Made by a program: the position numbers and the translations under genes. From JBNKVT01 sp050299335 (GTDB lineage: Bacteria > Pseudomonadota > Alphaproteobacteria > Rhodobacterales > Rhodobacteraceae): a DNA stretch of 64,000 nt. The notes beneath the pieces are model-generated. The model was not told where the DNA came from, ran no database searches, and saw nothing but the letters and a program-made list of their open reading frames with translations. The stretch is taken from contig JBNKVT010000033.1 in assembly GCA_050299335.1 (NCBI GenBank), forward strand, positions 1 to 64,000. The letters run 5' to 3'. The first letter of the stretch is position 1, and every line of letters starts with the position of its first letter. Positions 25,819 through 34,131 of this stretch are shown here, one piece after another.

Positions 25819-26110
25819 CGCGATGGGCAGCGGCTGGGGGCCGAAAACCTTGGCAGTATGCATGAGCCCTTGTCCGCCCACAGGGCGCGCGCCGATAAAA
25901 AAACGCCTCCCCCCACCCCCTGTTGTCGCCTTGCGCCTGCGCCCCGACGAGACCATCTGGGGCGACCCGTTGACTATCTATCAGCCTGTCGGGTGCGAGC
26001 CGGAGCCAAATTGCCGCGCCTTTTCATGCAGTCCGCGTTCGCGCTGGGTTTCGACCTCGCACGCCGGGTCTCACTCGGGTGGCAAACTGCTTGGGTGGGC
26101 GCGCTCAAGA

Positions 26111-26341
26111 TCATTCTTGCACCCAGCCTTTGCGGTGAAAGTGGCGCAGTACGATGGACCGATTATAGAGCGGAAACCCAATCCAGAGTCCGTTGGCCGT
26201 GAACAAGGACAACAGCGCCCACAGCCACATGCCCTTGAATACATAGTATAGCGGGCCAAAGATGAAGCACCAAAGCCGGTGCCAGGGTCCAAGTATGACC
26301 TTGGTCTCGCCGTTGAAGGCCCACGTCGCGCGTATCGTCAT
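26111..26341 (-). CDS. Small DUF2628-like membrane protein
   Basis: A 76-residue protein starting MTIRATWAFNGETKVILGPWHRLWCFIFGPLYYVFKGMWLWALL, with AAGGAG seven bases before the ATG at 26341. The F-x-FGP-x-YY-x-x-KGMW pattern is that of DUF2628 small membrane proteins. Two membrane segments are likely. The upstream extension of the frame is not supported. Confidence 0.6.
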   Translation of the reverse strand: MTIRATWAFNGETKVILGPWHRLWCFIFGPLYYVFKGMWLWALLSLFTANGLWIGFPLYNRSIVLRHFHRKGWVQE

Positions 26342-26943
26342 TTTTGTCTCCTTGCTTTCAGGTTCGACGCAAGCGCAATAAGATCGCGGACCATCGCCCG
26401 TCAGGGTAATTCCCGTACCGTCGAGGGAGACCACAGGGGTATCCCTGTCGACGCACCGCAATCGCACAACTTTCGAGACGGTTCAGGAGCGCTGGCCTCG
26501 CAACGCCCCAGAGCAGGCGCTGGAGTGGTGATATGTGTTTGCGCCCCTCCTCCTTCGGCGGAAAATACCGGGTCGACCCTCTGCGGCCCGCTCCGCTGCT
26601 CTACGGGCGCATTCCTATCGAGTCCCCCTGTGGACACCCTGCGCGGCGGCTAGTGTGCACCAGACGCCCTGTGGCGGGCGCGGGATGGGTGGGCCGTGTT
26701 CTTCGGGGTCCGAGCGGGCTTTTTGCGTGGATCACGCCCTAGCGGCCACCTCCGTGGCGCTGGAGGCCAAGCTGGCACACGCCGGCCATCCCGCACAGAT
26801 CAAGTGCGCCTTGGCGCGGCGCACAGCGCGCCAGCCGGGATTGCGACGGGATCACCATTCCCGAGGCACTCTCCGGCGCTGCTGGCTCAATACAACGCCG
26901 CCGCGCGCGCGTTTCGCTCTCGGTACTCGGGGTTAATTGCAGG
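26342..26943. other. G+C-rich stretch without a recognisable gene
   Basis: Several overlapping open frames exist on both strands, but none has a ribosome binding site with natural protein composition (they are rich in Arg, Pro and Ala). It may be decayed coding sequence or a regulatory spacer. The high G+C differs from the neighbouring AT-rich cargo. Confidence 0.5.
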
Positions 26944-27327
26944 TCATTCCGAGTTGCACGCTGGCAGACAGCCGTTTGCCAGAACATGCTCCCAGATCAG
27001 TCGTCGCTCGGCGTAGGCGATGTAGGGGTGCAAGATTTCGGGCTTTGGATCGATACTGTCAGGTATGTGTACCGAAACGAACAGACCAGTCGTGTCGCCA
27101 TCGAAAATTCCATGGAACGTGACGCCCCCGGCATGGCCTTTCTGCCCGGTGGCCGCAGACCTGTGGAACGTCCGTATCCTGTGGCGTATCCCCTTTGCGC
27201 CCCATGTCCGACCGATGTAGACGGTGTTGCCCGGTTCGCCACGCGCGATCAGATACACGCCTGCACGGTCAGGCAGACTTGCTCGGTCGTTCCATGCGAC
27301 TTGATGGGAAAGTGCCAGTTCCACCAA
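26944..27327 (-). CDS. GIY-YIG nuclease-fold protein
   Basis: A 127-residue protein with AGVYLIARGEPGNTVYIGRTW, the GIY-YIG core (here G-V-Y and Y-I-G), followed by a catalytic-type Arg in the RHRIRTFHRS region and Glu in YAERRLIWEHV. It lacks a DNA-binding tail, so it could be a minimal homing-type or defence nuclease, or a UvrC-like accessory. The start is TTG 27327 or GTG 27324. It stands alone on the minus strand between two unassigned stretches. Confidence 0.68.
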   Translation of the reverse strand: MVELALSHQVAWNDRASLPDRAGVYLIARGEPGNTVYIGRTWGAKGIRHRIRTFHRSAATGQKGHAGGVTFHGIFDGDTTGLFVSVHIPDSIDPKPEILHPYIAYAERRLIWEHVLANGCLPACNSE

Positions 27328-27635
27328 ACCCCGAACTGCGAGCGCCCTCGCGTTTGACTGGTGATCGGGGTGTTGGAAATCCGCGATAGCACGGACCCTG
27401 TGCCTTTAGCCGGGGCCTGTTGTATAACACAGGCACCCCGACCATAGGGTCAAGGTTTCAGCCGATTGCTCGGCCTAGCTATCGAGGGGTTTCCACGCCC
27501 CAACACGGCTGCGTCTGCCGCGTCGAGATCAGTCATAGCAGCAGATCGAGAAAAGCTAAAGATGTTCTGGGGTTATGCCTGACACGTTGCCAGCCATCGT
27601 CTTATCGATCTGCATCAGCAACTTAGGAGATCGAC
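27328..27635. other. Unassigned region upstream of two small phage-like ORFs
   Basis: The stretch contains a hairpin (GCCTGT...ACAGGC with flanking GGGG/CCCC, near 27414-27440) but no convincing gene. It probably carries the promoter of the downstream pair, and AGGAG precedes the ATG at 27636. Confidence 0.4.
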
Positions 27636-27884
27636 ATGACCGACATTGTGACACTCAAGGCCATCTGCGACGAACTGAAGATCGACCCCCGCGAGGCACG
27701 CGAACGGCTGCGTGCCGCTGCCAGCGACGCCAAGGCGAACCCCGATCTGGCGAAGGCCCGGAAGCCACGTACCCCGTGGCAATGGGTGAAGGGGTCCGTA
27801 GCTGAGCAGCAAGCTCGAAAAGCACTATGCAATCGCCGCGCTTTGACCGATGAGGAAATCAAAAAAGACCAAGTGAGCAAATGA
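27636..27884 (+). CDS. Small island protein with a possible DNA-binding N-terminus
   Basis: An 82-residue protein starting MTDIVTLKAICDELKIDPREARERLRAAASDAKANPDLAKARKPRTPWQWVKGS. AGGAGAT lies five bases before the ATG. The first 40 residues read as a helix-turn-helix-like module; the basic region after it suits nucleic-acid binding. It shares an ATGA overlap with the next gene. Confidence 0.62.
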   Translation: MTDIVTLKAICDELKIDPREARERLRAAASDAKANPDLAKARKPRTPWQWVKGSVAEQQARKALCNRRALTDEEIKKDQVSK

Positions 27885-28237
27885 AAAAAGAAAATAGACC
27901 GAAAGGGCAAGCACAGACCGCGCCGCCAACAACCAAACCAAGCAAAGTCTACGGCGAATGGCAGATCACTGACACCGTTTGCAGCACACGAAAAAATCTG
28001 TTCAGCATCGATCCCCTTCATGGATATCATGTAGGGACAATCATTTCTGGCAGCAGAAGCAAGATCGACCGCTTCGAGCGTAGCCTAGCTCTCATTCGTG
28101 CCGCGCCCGAGATGCTTTATGTCTTAGAAGTCGTGGCCGCATCTCTGCGAGCGGGAGAGGCACTTGACTCAGCCGAATTGCTGTCCGCAATCGACGGAGT
28201 ATTGGATGGTGTCGCAACATCATCGGGTGAGGGCTGA
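27881..28237 (+). CDS. Small phage-like protein, overlaps the DruA-like gene tail-to-tail
   Basis: A 118-residue protein starting MKKENRPKGQAQ, translationally coupled to the gene before it. Its helical end (RAAPEMLYVLEVVAASLRAGEALDSAELLSAIDGVL) resembles small phage proteins. The final 121 bases run antisense to the last codons of the DruA-like gene on the other strand. Which tail is longer than needed is not clear. Confidence 0.5.
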   Translation: MKKENRPKGQAQTAPPTTKPSKVYGEWQITDTVCSTRKNLFSIDPLHGYHVGTIISGSRSKIDRFERSLALIRAAPEMLYVLEVVAASLRAGEALDSAELLSAIDGVLDGVATSSGEG

Positions 28238-30249
28238 TATACAAGCCCTCCCCTTATTGCACGAAGCCTCAACTCGCTACTAACGGAGTGAGAACCAAGG
28301 CCTTTTAAACCATCAAGGATGCCCGGTTTTTCAATGCGCGGCCTTAGCCAACGCTCTACCCAACAAATTGAAATACTTCTAAGCGTGGATGAGGATTTTC
28401 TCTTCGACCGGTTGCCAAAGCCGAGCATGTCGTCCTTTGCGTCGTCATACAACTCACATCCATATACCTTGCGGCCGTGCGATTGCTTTAATAGAGTATC
28501 ATCGTTAATCCCGATAAGGTTCAATCCCTCACGTATTTGGCGCATTCTGGGACTGCTGCCCTCACCAAAAACGCTATTGATCCTGCGTCGACCATATACA
28601 GCAGTTCCCAACTCGCGCATTAGGGATACTGTCTCCTCGCTTAAATGTGTAATACTTACACCCGTGCCGCTTTGAAGCTTTTTCCAGACAACGTCCGTAT
28701 TCAGTGACGGGAATTTATTTCGACGCAGCGAAAGACCTGAATACTGATTGCCGCCCACTCCATAAAGACTAGTCGTCGTGACAAGCCGTAGGTCTGAACT
28801 TCGAACAATCGAACGACCAGCAATCTGAGAGGCGATCTCACTAACCTGATTTGAATATCGTTGACCATATAGCTTCCGAGCCTCGCGAGAGGCCATTGCC
28901 AGCGCAACAAGTTTGCCACCTAACACAGTATTATAAGGTGGAATTGCACCACACACAGCCAAGTCTGCGACCTCGGTTGCAAGATGTCTCTTCTTGATTT
29001 CATTTAACGCAGTGCGTATCGCGCTCCGCCCATCTTTTTCTATGAATGCCAAATACGTTGCCGCAGCAGGCTCCCTCTGTATTCCAAAACCATTTAGCGT
29101 TTGAACCGCCCGAAGCAGTGGAATAAGTTGCTCTGCCCTCTTCTTCAAAAAAAGTCCGGTTTCAGAAAGGCGCCGCCAACCGTCATTCTCAATTTCGTCT
29201 TTCTTGTATCCCCGGATGTCGATTGCAGTTCCGTCGCCGCCTGACGAAAGGTCCATCTTCCTTCTTGCTGCCCCTTCGGCGGCTTTCTTTTCCAAACGGA
29301 TCAGCGTATCGAAGGTTGGGTTCCTGATCTCTGCTTCGTCAACCAGATCGTCAGATCTGATATCCTCAATCGCGTCCTCCAACGCTCGCATTAAGCGCCT
29401 TCCAACGCTCGCTGCTTGATACTCACCAGAAGCAACTTTTTCCGCGACTGCATCGATCTGCCAGCCTATCCACTTGTCCCGACTTCCCAAATTTGCCGTT
29501 GGACTTGCCAGCATAGCAATGCCGATAATTGGTTGGTTTTTCCGAGCCGAGTTTCGGATCAAAAACCTTTGTGTCCTGCCGGGCAGCGGATTGTATTCGA
29601 GCGACCATGTATATCGGAAGTAGCGCCAAATATCTTGAAGTTTGAGACCGGTGAAATCACATCGCGTGTCGGTAGCGCACTCTTGCAGAACGGGCCGAAT
29701 AGTCCGGCTCAGAGCCTTGCTTTGATCTTCCGCCGTGGGGCACCGCCTCGCCTTGTCTAGAACCGTTGCCAATTCAGTTCCTTCGTCTATCAAAGACAAG
29801 ACAGAAACCATGTTGCCCTTGTGGTCTCTTTCATTTTCCATTCGGCGCAGGAAATCTTGCACCGATGCTTCTCCAAGCTGACGGTTACTGGCAATTTCAA
29901 GCCCTGCTCTGATGCGCTTTTTGACGTGATCTACCGTCTCGCCGTCCAAAGGGGAAAATGAAGCTGTTTCGACAGTAATCCCGTATTCATTTGTGTCAAT
30001 TTTCCAACCTTGCGCCAACAGGTCAGCTATTATCGAGTGCGCAACGGCCATTCGAAGGTTGTCTATTTTATCTGCTGGCGTTGAGTTTTCCGCGAGCGCA
30101 TTTGATATCTCTCGAAACGCTTTAGCGCGAGCTTCGAAATCAAGCGGCCTTGTTTCAGCGACTCTCTCTTGGATGCGCTTTCTCCCTCCTTCCGAAATTT
30201 TCGAAGGATAGAAGTAGCTGTGATTATTGTTTTTTTCTTGTTCGTTCAT
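28117..30249 (-). CDS. DUF4338/DruA-like protein
   Basis: A 710-residue protein with no signal or membrane segment. The middle shows the DUF4338 pattern of Druantia DruA proteins: RFLIRNSARKNQPIIGIAML (from about residue 228), RDKWIGW (257-263), PPYN-x3-GGKLVALAM (437-448) and TTSLYGVGGNQYSGL (492-506). The N-terminal 200 residues and the Ser/Ala-rich last 40 are less characteristic. ATG 30249 is preferred; a GTG at 30279 lies within a hairpin. It is the second gene of a unit with the GHKL ATPase, with no DruE-type helicase in the window. An antiphage role is inferred from family and location. Confidence 0.65.
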   Translation of the reverse strand: MNEQEKNNNHSYFYPSKISEGGRKRIQERVAETRPLDFEARAKAFREISNALAENSTPADKIDNLRMAVAHSIIADLLAQGWKIDTNEYGITVETASFSPLDGETVDHVKKRIRAGLEIASNRQLGEASVQDFLRRMENERDHKGNMVSVLSLIDEGTELATVLDKARRCPTAEDQSKALSRTIRPVLQECATDTRCDFTGLKLQDIWRYFRYTWSLEYNPLPGRTQRFLIRNSARKNQPIIGIAMLASPTANLGSRDKWIGWQIDAVAEKVASGEYQAASVGRRLMRALEDAIEDIRSDDLVDEAEIRNPTFDTLIRLEKKAAEGAARRKMDLSSGGDGTAIDIRGYKKDEIENDGWRRLSETGLFLKKRAEQLIPLLRAVQTLNGFGIQREPAAATYLAFIEKDGRSAIRTALNEIKKRHLATEVADLAVCGAIPPYNTVLGGKLVALAMASREARKLYGQRYSNQVSEIASQIAGRSIVRSSDLRLVTTTSLYGVGGNQYSGLSLRRNKFPSLNTDVVWKKLQSGTGVSITHLSEETVSLMRELGTAVYGRRRINSVFGEGSSPRMRQIREGLNLIGINDDTLLKQSHGRKVYGCELYDDAKDDMLGFGNRSKRKSSSTLRSISICWVERWLRPRIEKPGILDGLKGLGSHSVSSELRLRAIRGGLVYQPSPDDVATPSNTPSIADSNSAESSASPARRDAATTSKT

Positions 30250-30268
30250 GGCGCATTCATAACAGAAT

Positions 30269-30294
30269 GCACGGGCCACCTAAATGGCCCGCGC
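30269..30294. repeat. Hairpin between the GHKL ATPase and DruA-like genes
   Basis: A 10-bp stem with one mismatch-type wobble, centred on GGGCCA-CCTAAA-TGGCCC, lies in the 63-base gap. A TTTT follows on the plus strand, so it could end plus-strand transcription; on the coding (minus) strand it may reduce read-through from the ATPase into the DruA-like gene and set their ratio. Confidence 0.55.
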
Positions 30295-30312
30295 TTTTAA
30301 ATTTAGAGTTCT

Positions 30313-32127
30313 TTATTCTGCGGCGATGCTGTCGTCTTCACTATCAACGATATCTTGATCGTGACCGAAGCGGTGCAGAACATCGAGTGCGACTTCCAGT
30401 CGCTCGGACCATGCGATCTTTTCAACATGGTAGAAGTTCGTCTTGTCCTGGTTGCCCAGAGCATCGAGTTCTGCTTCGCCCATCGAGAAAAGCAACACTT
30501 CAAGGCCAGCACGCAAAAACCGATTTGCTGCTGCCGATGCATACAGGTCAGTGTAGAACCGGTGCGCCATATTAATTTCAAGCACCTTCATCGCGCCACG
30601 CTGAGTTACGCGATAGAACGGAGCGTTGGGAAGACTAGCGAACTCAACTTTGTATGGATGTTTCGCTTCCTCTTCTTTCGCCTCGCTGCGAACCGTGTCC
30701 TCCGAGCGCTTCTGTTCTTTTGCCCTTTGCTTGACGTACTGCTCAAACTGTTCGCGCGCCTTGGCCTCGCGTTCCGCCGACGTCCCGCCAGTACGGTTGC
30801 GACGGAACTTCTCACTTTCCTTCATGGAGGCTTCGGAAGCCCTGTCCTTCTCAGGATCTTCGACCTTGGATGCGTCCGCTTTCTGCATGGCCGAGACCTC
30901 TTTGCGGAGGGTGCGGATCACACGTTCGACTCCCGCGTCCTGCAAAAGATCCCAGATGCGATCAGACATGACCACACCTTGCTTGGAGTTGGCGATAGTG
31001 AATTCTTCGTCGAGTTCGGCCGGGAAATCGACCTCAAGAGCCCAATACCGGTCATCGTTGCGGAACTTTTCAAGCCCGCGCCAAGGAGTGCGCTCAACCA
31101 CATCGATTTGACGTCCCATCCGGCAAACAATCACGCCCCTGTGATCGTTGGCAACCTTGAAGCGGTTGTTGGCATTGCCGTGCTGCGCATCCTTGTCTTT
31201 GTCTTTTGAAAAGAAGCGGTGCGGGAACAGAGCGTACCGAATGGCGATCTTCACCTTCTTGTCCGGGTTACGCTTGGACTTCACTTCAATTTCAGCCGGC
31301 TCCAGAGCCTTCGCTCGGTCTTCATCTTCATCGAAGTAGCGGAAGCCCGGAGTGATGAAGAGCGGGTCAAGCGGTTCGATTGATGTGCCGTCAAACTTGA
31401 TACCGGTCTGCTGGAGATAGTTGCGGAACATCACCCCAAAATGCTGCAGAAGGTTGTCGCGCATTCCTTTGGTGGTTTTCCACTTGATGCGATCCATTTT
31501 CTCCCACAGCACGATAGTACCGTGCGTGAGTTTACCTCCGGGCATGTGCTGCGAAATATGATCCAGCACCCATTTGGGGGGCTCGGTCCCCTCTGCTTCG
31601 TCGGGCATACGAACAGTGTCCGTGCTGTCCGTGTATTTCCCAGCAGCAATGTCGTCGAGATCGACGGTTAGGGACCGCCAGCTACCTCCCTCAGTGATCG
31701 AGAAAATCGAGTAACGACGTGCTTGGTTGACGGATGCGCTAGGCAAGCCAAAGCCAAACCGTCCAAAGCCGCTGCGGTTTTCTTCATTATGGCGGTGCGT
31801 GCCCCCCCAAGCAGCGGCGGGCTGCAACATGCCTTTGGGCATTCCGTGCCCGTCATCGATCACAGCGAGAGCATCGGGCGTGGCAGTGCTTTTGCCGCTA
31901 TACCCAAGCGCGATACACACTTGCGTGGCACCGGCCTCAATGGAGTTATCGATCAATTCATCGAGCGCCGTGCCAGAATGTTTATAGTGGGTATTCCGCA
32001 TGCTTTCGACGAAGGCGGTGCCAACGGCAAAGGTGTATTTGAAGCCTTTTGCAGACAGGCTTTCGGCGTAAGCCTTCTGCTTATCAAGATCAGATTTCGG
32101 GGCTTCGATTTTTGCTTCGATAGTCAT
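30313..32127 (-). CDS. GHKL-family ATPase (MutL/Hsp90/MORC-like fold)
   Basis: A 604-residue protein. The Bergerat ATP fold is clear: ELIDNSIEAG (residues 57-66, catalytic Glu and Mg-binding Asn), DDGHGM (91-96) and the Gly-rich lid SGFGRFGFGLPS (119-130). A transducer-like middle domain follows, then a charged coiled region (about 430-510, rich in Lys, Glu and Arg) and a C-terminal domain with DLYASAAANRFLRAGLEVLLFSMGEAELD. It lacks the histidine-kinase phosphoacceptor. Such ATPases work as dimer clamps and occur in prokaryotic conflict systems. AAGGA precedes the ATG. It is the first gene of the unit. Confidence 0.85.
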   Translation of the reverse strand: MTIEAKIEAPKSDLDKQKAYAESLSAKGFKYTFAVGTAFVESMRNTHYKHSGTALDELIDNSIEAGATQVCIALGYSGKSTATPDALAVIDDGHGMPKGMLQPAAAWGGTHRHNEENRSGFGRFGFGLPSASVNQARRYSIFSITEGGSWRSLTVDLDDIAAGKYTDSTDTVRMPDEAEGTEPPKWVLDHISQHMPGGKLTHGTIVLWEKMDRIKWKTTKGMRDNLLQHFGVMFRNYLQQTGIKFDGTSIEPLDPLFITPGFRYFDEDEDRAKALEPAEIEVKSKRNPDKKVKIAIRYALFPHRFFSKDKDKDAQHGNANNRFKVANDHRGVIVCRMGRQIDVVERTPWRGLEKFRNDDRYWALEVDFPAELDEEFTIANSKQGVVMSDRIWDLLQDAGVERVIRTLRKEVSAMQKADASKVEDPEKDRASEASMKESEKFRRNRTGGTSAEREAKAREQFEQYVKQRAKEQKRSEDTVRSEAKEEEAKHPYKVEFASLPNAPFYRVTQRGAMKVLEINMAHRFYTDLYASAAANRFLRAGLEVLLFSMGEAELDALGNQDKTNFYHVEKIAWSERLEVALDVLHRFGHDQDIVDSEDDSIAAE

Positions 32128-32730
32128 GGTTTGATTTCCTTTTTTTTGCAGTCACTTTTCGACCGCGTTTCAGGTTGGGTGCGTGCCCGGACAACCCGGA
32201 CACGCCAGGTCGCCTTACGCGACGAACACTTGCATATGATCGAACACGACTTCGATCAGATCGCCGCCAATCCAAACATAACGGATCAGCAACTGACGGA
32301 ACACGAAAAAGCGCTCGAAGCCATTACGGCTGTCGAACGCGCTATGATACGCCAGTTGGACGAAAAGGTATGCGGTATCGGGGCCGCAAATCCCCATCAC
32401 GCTGAGCAACATGCCAGCCTCCATATGGTTTCAACCAACGGAGGCCCACCAGCTCTAGGTGACCGTATCTGTCCGCCTTCATTCTGCAGTCGCTATGACC
32501 GCGTTGATCCGTCAGACCTCCGGTGCTTCAAACATCTGCGCATCGCATGTGTATTTCAAGCCCCCTCGGAAAGAAAATTTCAACCTGCTTGGTCTGGTGG
32601 TCCCATTATTCTGCACGGAACATCAGTCAATAGGTCGTTTGCAGTGCTACCCAAATGATACCCACGCCCTAAACAGCAGAAAGCGGGCGGACAAAATGAT
32701 GCTTCAAAGCATTGTTTTTGCTTGATTTAA
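32128..32730. other. Upstream region of the GHKL-DruA unit, gene content unclear
   Basis: The stretch probably contains the promoter of the minus-strand unit. A plus-strand frame (from ATG 32236, or a GTG further left) reads MIEHDFDQIAANPNITDQQL and has natural helical composition for about 50 residues, then becomes Pro/Cys-rich; no ribosome binding site is seen. A minus-strand frame opposite it is hydrophobic. Neither is firm. It may be a gene fragment. Confidence 0.35.
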
Positions 32731-32777
32731 ATGGTGCCCGGGGGCGGAATCGAACCACCGACACGAGGATTTTCAAT
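32731..32777. repeat. attR: 47-bp repeat inside tRNA-Phe
   Basis: Exact copy of 18268-18314. It spans the CCA end to the anticodon of tRNA-Phe. Integration has left the complete tRNA on this side. Confidence 0.93.
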
Positions 32778-32806
32778 CCACTGCTCTACCCCTGAGCTAC
32801 CCGGGC
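32732..32806 (-). tRNA. tRNA-Phe (GAA)
   Basis: The minus strand folds as a full tRNA: acceptor GCCCGGG/CCCGGGC, D arm with AGCTCAGGGGTAGAGC, anticodon loop ATTGAAAATC with GAA, T arm with GGTTCGATTCC, and encoded CCA. It lies downstream of yacG and is the integration site of the element. Confidence 0.97.
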
Positions 32807-32905
32807 ACGGGTGAGAGCAAGGCCCTCGGGTTCGGGGGTTTTAGGTCAAGCGGAAACGGGGGGCAAGAGGGAAAACGCCGGGATTTGCGCTGTTGCCGTG
32901 CAGCG

Positions 32906-33088
32906 TCAGTTGGGGCGCGCGGGCGGTGTTTCTCGGGGGATTTCCTCGGCCTCGGGATCGTCCTCTTCGGAGGCCGGAATCGCATAGGCGCCAGTCAGCC
33001 AGCGGCCGAGATCGATATCGGCGCAGCGGCGCGAGCAGAAGGGGCGGTATTTGGGGTCGGTCTTTTCGGAACAGATCGGGCAGGTCAT
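32906..33088 (-). CDS. yacG: DNA gyrase inhibitor YacG (zinc ribbon)
   Basis: A 60-residue protein with the YacG zinc motif C-x2-C-x15-C-x3-C (CPICSEKTDPKYRPFCSRRC) and DLGRWL after it. YacG binds GyrB and inhibits supercoiling. The remaining C-terminus is acidic and disordered. It overlaps the RNase E/G gene by four bases (ATGA), the last protein gene of the infA-maf-rng-yacG unit. Confidence 0.93.
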   Translation of the reverse strand: MTCPICSEKTDPKYRPFCSRRCADIDLGRWLTGAYAIPASEEDDPEAEEIPRETPPARPN

Positions 33089-34131
33089 CGCAGAAGCTCC
33101 GTCAGGGGCCGGCGTTCGCGCTTGCGCTGCAGCTCGAAATGCCCCAGCGGTGTCCAGCCGACAAGCGCGGTCTCGACCGGATCGGCGCGGAAGGCGGCGC
33201 GGAGCGATTGTTCGACCTGGCGACGGTCCTTCTTCGGAAAAGGTGCGAAATCGATCACGATCTGCCCGCCGAGCCCCCGGAGCCGCAACTGTCGCGGCAG
33301 GTCGCGGATGGCGGCAAAATTAGCCTTCAGCCCGGCGGCGGGCGAGGTGTCGCCGCCGGTATTGACGTCGATGGCGATCAGAGCCCGGGTCGGCTCGATG
33401 GCCATAGAGCCCTGCGACAGCCGGACCAGCGGCGATTTCAGTGCCTCGATCTGGTCGAGAACGTCCATCTCCTCCAGGCAGCCAGCATGGCGGCGCACCT
33501 CGTCCGGTTCCGGATCGTTCCAGTCGCGCCAGGCGAGGTCTTCGGCCCCGGGTCCCTCCAGCAGCAATTCCGGTGTCCGGGAGGTTTCGGCAAGGATGTT
33601 CTCGGCGATCTCGCGCATGGCGGCGATATCGTCGGCAATCTCCGCCGCGTCGGCAGCCGCACAGGCAGAGCGCAGGATCAGTCCGAGACGCGCATCGGCG
33701 CCTTCGAACTGCTCATGGGCCAGCATCTCCAGCCGGTCGCGGACCTCGTCATCGCCGATCTTGCGGGCGATGTTGAGGCCAGGGGCGCCGGGCGTGACGA
33801 TGGCGTAGCGGCTCTTGAACAACAGCCGGGTGGTGACCGGTGGCGCCTTGCCGGGCTCGGCATAGGTGTTGACCTGCACCAGCAATGGTTCGCCGGGTCG
33901 GAGCCCTTTGGTCTCGCGCAGAAACCCGGTCAGCCCGCCCCCGAGCTTCACCATCGCTCCGCCCATCCCCTTCATCGGACGGTCGAGAACGGCGCGGTAG
34001 ATGGCACCGGGGCGCGGCGCGGCATCGTCTTCGGGCGGATCGACCAGCAGGTCGGTGAGACGTCCATCCTCGACCAGGGCGGCGACGTAACCACCGGGAC
34101 GCTCTTCGATGAGGACCACCCTGCCCTTCAT
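33085..34131 (-). CDS. rng: Ribonuclease E/G family protein, short form
   Basis: A 348-residue endoribonuclease. The N-terminal part has the S1-like segment (RAVLDRPMKGMGGAMVKLGGG), and the catalytic DNase-I-like domain has the IDVNTGGD metal-binding motif and QIVIDFAPFPKKDRR. It lacks the C-terminal scaffold of RNase E and the usual Cys pair after the catalytic domain, as in the short form found next to yacG in Rhodobacterales. It probably works in rRNA or mRNA processing. It overlaps both neighbours by four bases. Confidence 0.88.
   Translation of the reverse strand: MKGRVVLIEERPGGYVAALVEDGRLTDLLVDPPEDDAAPRPGAIYRAVLDRPMKGMGGAMVKLGGGLTGFLRETKGLRPGEPLLVQVNTYAEPGKAPPVTTRLLFKSRYAIVTPGAPGLNIARKIGDDEVRDRLEMLAHEQFEGADARLGLILRSACAAADAAEIADDIAAMREIAENILAETSRTPELLLEGPGAEDLAWRDWNDPEPDEVRRHAGCLEEMDVLDQIEALKSPLVRLSQGSMAIEPTRALIAIDVNTGGDTSPAAGLKANFAAIRDLPRQLRLRGLGGQIVIDFAPFPKKDRRQVEQSLRAAFRADPVETALVGWTPLGHFELQRKRERRPLTELLR

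Larger units (their letters stand above)
18315..32777. mobile_element. Integrative element in tRNA-Phe, satellite-like
   Basis: The element is bounded by the 47-bp direct repeat and lies against the 3' end of tRNA-Phe, the usual target side of tyrosine integrases. It carries an integrase (21536), an AlpA-like regulator (23340), a primase-polymerase/RepA-type helicase (23615), small phage-like ORFs (25522-28237) and probable defence cargo at both ends. There are no capsid, terminase or conjugation genes. Base composition is mosaic: the flanks (18.3-21.4 and 28.2-32.1 kb) are clearly more AT-rich than the integrase-helicase core and the chromosome. This fits a mobilisable island or phage satellite rather than a full prophage. 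Confidence 0.88.

Noticed and set aside
32236..32658. Plus-strand frame MIEHDFDQIAANPN upstream of the GHKL ATPase
   Set aside because: The first 50 residues look natural, but there is no ribosome binding site and the rest reads as non-coding; kept only as a possible fragment.
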